The translations under genes were made by a program, and so were the position numbers. Under the pieces are notes generated by a model that saw only the letters and a list, made by a program, of their open reading frames with translations, searched no databases and was not told the origin of the DNA. From Platynereis dumerilii (Eukaryota > Annelida > Polychaeta > Phyllodocida > Nereididae), in NCBI GenBank assembly GCA_026936325.1, contig JAPTHN010000007.1:20113974-20177973 (forward strand): a stretch of DNA of 64,000 bases. Direction: 5' to 3'. Positions 58,641-64,000 of the stretch are shown one piece after another (the stretch's first letter is position 1; each line of letters begins with the position of its first letter).

Positions 58641-58930
58641 TCTTGTGATGCTTTATCTCTCAAACTTGTGAAGTTTTGAAAGTTGTGTTGTAATTTCAAA
58701 ATTTGGAGACTTAAGGCGACTTTGTTGAGCTTGCAAAGAGAAGAAGTATGACAAACTGTCCCTCCTTAACCTGTCAGTAAATCATATTGCCTTTTTGACA
58801 AGATAATGGGCCAGCTTTACAACCTAGTTTGTTAAGGCTTTTCACAGTCTTTCAATTCCTAGTTAGGGTGAAGGGTTACACATTTGATACTCTTTCATCA
58901 GAAGTTGACTTGTAGCATACTACCAAGGAG

Positions 58931-59164
58931 TTGCAGTGTTCAGGATCCATGATGAATTACCCGGTATTCCATTACTGGGTAATTCTAGCAAATTCTTTAC
59001 ACAATTTTGCCAACATAGTTTGTACACATGATGCAGCATTCATTTTAATGATGGTAATGGCAGATGCCGACCCCATAGACCGAATAATCACATTACTGGT
59101 AGAAATGGAACTTGGCATTATGGCATCATTTGTAGAATATGGTGGATCAGATCATGACATGTAA
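58931..59164 (+). other. Exon-like block S, copy near 59 kb
   Basis: A 77-codon frame containing FANIVCTHDAAFILMMVMAD and DPIDRIITLLVEMELGIMAS. The next copy (61560-61670) reads DTIHRIMTLLVEIELGIMAA in frame, and units 5 and 6 read DRIDQIMLRNGVVYLGLIGK at the matching place. A second frame-conserved stretch follows after 37 bases (DASIHCS at about 59207). Conserved frames suggest past coding. The family is unknown. Confidence 0.3.
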
Positions 59165-61695
59165 TGCATTCATAACCATCATTTGCCATGCTGTCAGACA
59201 TGCGGGGTGATGCATCTATTCATTGCAGCGGGTATTGAGTGAATGCAAACTGCCTGAGTAAATATAATGCTTCCATATTTAGGGGGCTAACCAAACACCA
59301 TGATCCTGGCCCAGACAATGTGACAACAGCCATGCAGAAGCAGCTTTCAGAATCATTATAAATGTCATAGGTTGTGGAGCAAGCAATGTCCAATGTCACA
59401 GATACATGTAGACCTACAATATAGAATTTAGGTGATACCAAGACGTTTTGAAGCCAGTGTAGGTTTATTATACGATTGGAAAGTGAACATCCTTCCAGTG
59501 TATATAGTAGTGACAGAAATATTTTCTCATTTCACCAGTGTGAAGCAAATTTTTTCAAGAGTACAAAAACACAACTGCAAAAGCTACTCAGTAGGAGACA
59601 CTAGGTATGGTTTAATGCATTACAGAAAGCTAAATATAAAACAAGAACGAGTCTTGACTCTCTCCTTATTTCAATTTTCATTAACACAGGGTAGAAGTAA
59701 ATGACCCTATATAGTTTTTAGTAGTACTAAGTTTTGCTACTGTGATTATAGCAGTGTTCATGTTCATGTGTGAGAAAGATATCCCAGGGCATCGCTGCAA
59801 CTACCATCACAACTAAGGAAGCTGCATATCAGCAGTCCTCCAAGCAGAAACAAGAGATATGGCGGTCCCTTCACAGAAAACACATCTGAGGAGGTTAATG
59901 GGTGTTTTATAGTCCAGGGAGGTCCCTGCCAACTCGCTGGACGTATTTGTCTGACATCATGACTTCTTCTGATGACTGATGGAAGGTTTACAATGTCTGA
60001 GAAAAGGATCCCCACTTCTTACAGTGACTTGCAATTAGAAAAATTAATTCTAATGCACCAGTAACACAGGAGAAAACAATGCTGAAACATTTGTTTGTGT
60101 AATGAGATATTAGGACAGCTGAAGAAGATAGTGGTCAGTAGTCATTTTATCTGCTGAAGGTCTATAATGTTTCAGGAATGTTATAGTTATGGCTTGCTGT
60201 CAAGTTCACAGGGCATAGCCATGACACATAGAAGGAATGAGTCTACCAATAAAATTTTAAATGTTCAACAGTGGAGCCAATGAAAATTAAGAAATCTTCA
60301 ATACATCACACTTATGGGTTGAAAATGTTGAAATGACTGAGGCAGCTGCATAGGACTGGAAGTCCTCAAGTTAGATATGTCTTCATTTTGTGAGTATGGT
60401 CATAATGTCAAGATTGAAGAGACTGAGATGATGATGAAGGTACAAGAAATGGTCTGGGTTACGGTAATTGCTGACAATTCCTGGCTCACAGGACAGCAAA
60501 ATAATGGTAACACGATTCCTTAGCAGCAGCTCAATTTCTTACTAGGGCCAATGTAAGGGTTTTTTTCCATCGACACACGACCTCTGATCATTGGCTCCGA
60601 TGACACCTGGCCTCAGGTCAAGTTATCTGTCCTAATTAAAGCTTTGAGGAATGGTGATAATGTTTGAAAACCTTTTAATTCCAAGAAAGCAGATGTCTAA
60701 AAGAGACCAAAAGCATATCGAAGATATCCTACAACTCACATTTTAATTGTACTCCTGTCACTTATACATTTACAGCAGTTTTCCTTTTAAGTTCAGGAAT
60801 TCCTATCAGAAAGAACTATTGAAGTATAAGCGCTGTAGAAAAATTACATTGAAAGGTGATTTGCAGTTGGAGATTCGATAATTGGATTTTGCATTTGTGA
60901 CTCATTATCTCTCAAACGGTATCCTTGTGTGATATGTGTCACAAGGGATAGTGCACAATCAAATTTCTGGCAAAACCGAGAAAATATCAACAACAAAAAA
61001 AACAAACAAGGTAATTCACATTTCAACTTGTACTTGCAAGTTAGCAATGTGTGGCACACTTTGTCAGTCATAAATTTTTATGGTGTAGTAGAATACCATC
61101 ATTTATTTGATATCATATGTTAAATAACAGCTTTGAAAGATAAGTAGTAATTTCAAAATTGGAAGATTAGATGAGACTCTGTTTAGCTTGCAAAGAGAAA
61201 AGTAGGACAAACCGACCCTCTCTAACCTGTCAGTAAATCAAATTGCCTTTTTGACAAGATAATGGGCCAGCTTTACAACCTGGTTTGTTAAGGCTTTTCA
61301 CAGTCTTCCATTTCCTAGCTCATTTCTAACATGCTACCAAGGAGTTTCAGTGCTCAGGGTCCATGATGAATTACTTGAAAAGTCTGTTTTAGGCACATTG
61401 TCGGTAGCGGCCATCATAAGCTGTATTTTGTAGGTAACAATCTAGGTACAGTTGACCAAAATGCTTGTAAGAACCCAAAAACGTGGTGTCTAGACAATTC
61501 TTTACATGATTGCCGACTTAGTTAGGTTGTACGCATGATACAGCATTCATTTTAATGATTGGCAATGACGGATGTTGACACCATACACCGAATAATGACA
61601 TTATTGGTAGAAATAGAGCTTGGCATTATGGCAGCAATGGTAGAATATGGCGGATGAGATCATGAAATGTAATGTATTCGTAACCCTCATTTCCT

Positions 61696-61995
61696 ATGCT
61701 TTCAGACATGCTGGTTGATGCATCTATTCATTGCAGCACATATCAAGAGCATGAAAACTGCCCGAGTAAATATAATGCTTCCATATTTAGGGAGCTAACC
61801 ACACACCATGATCCTTGCCCAGACAATGTGACAACAGCCATGCAGGGGCAGCTTCCAGAACCATTATATCATAGGTTGAGAAGCAAGCAATGTCCTCTGA
61901 GATGTGTGGATGCCTCTCACAAAGGTTACCAAAAGATAAAAGTAAAGAGAGAAAAGTCGTACATATACCTTACACATGGGTCTTGGGACATTTAA
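61696..61995 (+). other. Exon-like block S, cysteine-containing frame
   Basis: A 99-codon frame containing VDASIHCSTYQEHENCPSKY and FRELTTHHDPCPDNVTTAMQ. In unit 7 the same frame reads VDASIHCSWY, NCPSKYHASIFGELATYHYP (45855 on). In unit 5 its end reads LTTYHYPDPDILT (26847 on). Four cysteines and a possible glycosylation site (NVT) would suit a secreted or extracellular segment, which is speculation. No complete gene is visible. Confidence 0.35.
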
Positions 61996-62419
61996 TTTAA
62001 TTAGTACAGACGCTGATGCCAAGGGAATAAGATCGGTAAGGAATAGGACAACCGACAATATTAGACATACAATTTATGAGCATTCATTTATATCTAATTA
62101 TGTTTGAGGGATGAGGGTAGGCTAGAGACCAATCTTTCAAGAAATATTTCCATTGCCCAGTCAATGTTTTTGTGAAGGTAAGATTGACCAGAATTGTAAG
62201 ACTGTGCTTCTAATGATTTTCTGACTTCTCATCAAGAATAACTAATTGTCTCATTATCATGTAGAATACCCCTTATGGCGAAAAACTGAAGCCAGCGACT
62301 TGCTTAAGACTACCTGAGTTGTAGAAATTGTGCTCAAGCCAGAGATTTCAAGAATGTACAAAAACACAGCAGCAAAAGCTACTCAATGTCAGACACTACA
62401 TACATCAGGTCAACTGACA

Positions 62420-64000
62420 GCACGATTTTAGAGCGTAGCTCCTCGTTTTTATAGATTTTATAGTTTTTAGCTGCTTCTTAATGACTCTCGCTTTTAGTGG
62501 ATTTTAGCAGTAGATTCCAGCTAGTCTTTTTAGTGCTTTTAGCTACAATTATTGCCCTGGTTGCCCATTTATCCGGAGTTGAAGACGTCGTTTACTGGCC
62601 CGGTTGGAGAAGACGCCATATTGACTTCCACCACCTTGTCAACAAACCTGCAACTCTGAGATGAGCCCAAGACGTCCCCGGGGTCAGCTTGCAATACTGG
62701 ATCGCCAGGATCACCAGGATGACCAGATGTCTACAAGAAGTCGGAGAGCCTCTCCGGTGTCGGTCAGTAACCTGTTTGCTTGTAACTCTGCCTCCCTGGA
62801 ACTGGAATTTCGGCGCCAAAATGAGCACCTTGTCACGATAAAGCGTGTCAAATATAAGCGTAACAAGGATAAGGCTGTGGTTAACAAGCTCCTCGCTAGC
62901 AATAGGGATGCTGATTATACCATGGAAGCTTTTGATGGACCCCAGAAGAACAACAAAAATCTGATGCTCTACTTTCAGGCGGGTCTATATGAGTTTGTAT
63001 GGAAGGCTGCTCACTACCATTACATCTCGGCATCTAGCTACTGTTACGAAACAGAAGTTGTTGCTCTCCAGGAAGAGTCCTCTAATCACATTGTACAAAC
63101 TACTTACAAGATCTGTAAGAAGGGTGGAGGTCAGATTGCCTACACATTGAACTTTTATCATACCAAGTCCACCATTCTTGTCAATGGAAAGATTATCCCG
63201 GACTTCATTGCTAAGGACTGGCCATGTATCTGCCAGATCATCAATGAATTTCAAGAAGTTTCACCTGGCCACAACCACAGGAAGTTTAATGAAGGACTGA
63301 AACAAAGCCTCCAAACTCTCTCCAAGGAGCTCACGTCTCAAAAATGGAATAAGTCGGGCCTGGATGAAGCCAACAAGGCGATCAACGTCTCTACCCGCAC
63401 CAGATCCCCAGCGAAGCACTTGACAGCTATAGACCAGGATGGAAGGATGCTGCCCCAGGCGGAGCAGGATGCTCCCAGTAGTGGTGTGGATATGGAGATG
63501 GGAACACCCACCTCAGGAGACTCAAATCATGTGTCTACCACTTTGGCCATCACTGCCAATGACAGCTCCTGCACCCTCAATCCGACTTCTGGCCGTCCGC
63601 CATTCCCCCTTCCTGTAGTTGTCGACTCCTCGGAGGACAGGCCCGCGGGGGGCACCCCACCGACACACCCGCTCTTCCTGTCTCTTCGAACCCCGCGCTT
63701 GCAAGTGGACCTCCTACTGGAGCTTCAGACGGCCACACTTCCCTGCCTTCCAGCGAAACTGCCAACCTCTCCCAAAGGAACTCTCACTGTGACCACTGCT
63801 CCCAGACTCAACGGGATTGGAGAGAAGCCCACATGCAGATTCAAGCCAGGGAGAAAAAGTTGGCGTCCGCTGAGCGCAACCTCAAACAGAGAGAGAAGGA
63901 ATTAGAGAAGAGCCTTCACCAACTGGAGACCCAGAAGGCGCTCATAGTGGGCCTGGAGAACAGGGTCAGAGAATTGTCATCTACCAACCAGCTTCTCCAG
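62420..64000 (+). mobile_element. LINE D, 5' part, runs off the window
   Basis: GC content rises sharply and the unit alignment with 59.6 kb ends near 62400. The stretch 62420-62660 would be the 5' untranslated part. An ORF1-type protein follows and ends at the window edge, so the length and any RT are unknown. The inference of a non-LTR element rests on the ORF1 type: a conserved globular region followed by a long coiled coil. Confidence 0.6.
62661..64000 (+). pseudogene. LINE-type ORF1 protein, frameshifted, partial
   Basis: From ATG 62661 (MSPRRPRGQLAILD) a basic N-terminus leads into a globular region at about residues 85-200 (MLYFQAGLYEFVWKAAHYHY, then LNFYHTKSTILVNGKIIPDF). I associate this region with ORF1 products of LINE-like elements in marine invertebrates. 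A Ser/Thr/Pro-rich linker follows. The frame used to 63905 becomes implausible after about 63640. The frame two bases later instead reads SSNPALASGPPTGASDG, HCDHCSQTQRDW and a strong coiled coil (REKKLASAERNLKQREKELE, continuing to STNQLLQ at the edge). A frameshift, perhaps at the GGGGGG run near 63647-63652, therefore divides it. A host coiled-coil gene is a less likely alternative. Confidence 0.55.

Larger units (their letters stand above)
58640..62400 (+). repeat. Two tandem diverged units
   Basis: The sequence 58690-59620 is repeated directly at 61130-62400: TTTTTGACAAGATAATGGGCC occurs at both 58791 and 61248, followed by GTTAAGGCTTTTCACAGTCTT, the block S copies and the AAAAGCTACTCA end. 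The spacing is about 2.45 kb. Between them, 59880-59990 matches 1880-1960 of unit 1, and 60430-60660 matches the minus arms. No intact gene. Confidence 0.7.

Noticed and set aside
62592-63765. Minus-strand frames opposite LINE D ORF1.
   Set aside because: They are antisense shadows in GC-rich sequence with low-complexity products.
1-64000. CRISPR arrays, tRNA or rRNA genes, bacterial-type promoters or operons.
   Set aside because: No regularly spaced direct repeats with unique spacers, no cloverleaf or conserved rRNA strings, and the overall character is that of an animal genome.

Overview
The window is invertebrate-animal nuclear DNA, AT-rich and without operons or any intact host gene I can support. 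The metazoan call rests on the BEL/Pao element, the CR1-like LINEs, the mariner and other TIR DNA transposons, and the sparse coding content. The mixture suggests a marine invertebrate, but the species cannot be named from the sequence alone.

Backbone. From about 1.2 kb to at least 56 kb the DNA is a tandem array of diverged units. Each begins with a conserved block (module A, usually GAATTC-AGAATATATTG-like) at 1244, 5808, 9234, 17344, 25171, 34773, 44375 and, inverted, near 56.47 kb. With insertions removed, several units are 5.1 to 6 kb. Units 5 to 7 contain one arm followed by its inverted, diverged copy, so this part is an array of imperfect palindromes centred near 32.9, 42.45 and 53.6 kb. 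More diverged copies of the same material, partly duplicated in tandem, fill 56.5 to 62.4 kb. Short stretches of the units keep the same reading frame in several copies, although every copy is also broken somewhere. The array may descend from a duplicated multi-exon gene or a large element; I recognise no family.

Insertions. The duplicated background supplies empty sites, so many inserts can be delimited exactly: a mariner deletion derivative (3007-3710) abutting a GGGG-ended MITE (3713-4510), with a fuller copy at 10897-11868; LINE fragments A (14.35-16.17 kb), B (29.84-32.56 kb) and C (54.06-54.75 kb); a TTAA-flanked element with about 350-bp inverted repeats (19135-21402) holding a 375-bp MITE (20230-20604); a TA-flanked MITE (25838-26841); a TTAA MITE (27662-28118); a 258-bp TA MITE (28388-28645); a 4.4-kb TIR element (34824-39254) with a Harbinger-type MITE nested in its right end (38441-39152); a palindromic insert (44.65-45.40 kb); and a very young BEL/Pao LTR element (46900-51564). 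The 5' part of another LINE, with a coiled-coil ORF1, runs off the right edge (62.4-64.0 kb).

How it fits together. Nothing here forms a host pathway. The window is a record of repeated segmental duplication and inversion followed by layers of transposon insertion. All alignments were made by eye.
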